This document shows positions 5,069 through 5,137 of a stretch of 5,137 nt of DNA, piece after piece. A program made the translations under genes and the position numbers. Position 1 is the first letter of the stretch. Each line of letters begins with the position of its first letter. The notes under the pieces were generated by a model. The model was not told where the DNA came from. It searched no databases and worked only from the letters and a program-made list of their open reading frames with translations. The DNA comes from an uncultured Eubacteriales bacterium (lineage in GTDB: Bacteria; Bacillota; Clostridia; Oscillospirales; Oscillospiraceae), in NCBI GenBank assembly GCA_900544295.1, contig UQUO01000083.1, positions 1-5,137 on the forward strand, given 5' to 3'.

Positions 5069-5137
5069 GCCCCAAAGAAAAGCGCTTATGGGGTGGTGGC
5101 GCCCCCGTGAGGTTTCGGGACCCACCCGCCTCTCCCA
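5069..5137. other. Repeat-associated non-coding tail running off the window
   Basis: This tail continues the repeat-like segment: CCCCAAAGAAAA (5070-5081), a second GGGGTGG (5090-5096) and the short palindrome GGCGCC (5098-5103). I see no start codon with a ribosome binding site and no family resemblance in any frame. It may be the distal half of the same dispersed element, which then continues past the right edge. Confidence 0.4.

Noticed and set aside
4832..5125. Small minus- and plus-strand frames across the right-hand tail
   Set aside because: They read through the hairpin repeat and give low-complexity products without start signals. The same kind of spurious frame is expected wherever this repeat occurs.
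1..5137. CRISPR array, tRNA, rRNA, insertion sequence or phage attachment site
   Set aside because: I saw no regularly spaced repeats, no tRNA-like cloverleaf, no rRNA segments and no transposase or integrase frame anywhere in the window.

Overview
The window looks like a piece of a GC-rich Firmicutes chromosome, most likely a gut Clostridium relative of the Oscillospiraceae type. Coding DNA is very GC-rich, while the one real promoter region is AT-rich. Promoters match sigma-A consensus, ribosome binding sites are of the AAAGGAGG type, and the gene families (YtrA-type GntR regulator, DUF5808 membrane protein, BlaI/MecI repressor, M56 peptidase) are typical of that group. The lineage is an inference; no rRNA or marker gene is present.

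Layout. Positions 1-215 hold no convincing gene but contain two strong hairpins. From about 2010 leftward on the minus strand runs a two-gene operon: a 125-residue YtrA-type GntR repressor, overlapped by 4 bases (ATGA) with a 464-residue polytopic membrane protein carrying a DUF5808 motif and a C-terminal PH-like domain. From about 2090 rightward on the plus strand runs a second operon: a 125-residue BlaI/MecI-family repressor, overlapped by 4 bases (ATGA) with a 728-residue M56 (BlaR1/MecR1-like) membrane metallopeptidase. After a 17-base gap comes an 83-residue protein matching only the middle domain of FakA/YloV-type fatty acid kinases. The right end (4954-5137) is non-coding and carries a long hairpin that looks like a dispersed extragenic palindrome.

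The control region 1985-2123 is the most informative part. Two divergent sigma-A promoters sit back to back with their -35 boxes 17 bp apart. The GntR-side promoter is a perfect TTGACA-17-TATAAT and overlaps a perfect 9+9 inverted repeat that is the obvious operator for the GntR protein. The BlaI-side promoter has TTGACA and an extended -10, and carries two dyads with an AC-N4-GT core, one over the -35 and one over the predicted start site.

Working model: each operon is an autoregulated one-repressor/one-membrane-protein unit, and the two share a compact promoter region. In the right-hand unit the M56 protein would sense an extracellular signal and trigger loss of the BlaI-like repressor. Its extracellular part shows no SxxK penicillin-binding motif, so the signal is probably not a beta-lactam recognised in the classical way. 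No resistance gene or other obvious target is in the window.
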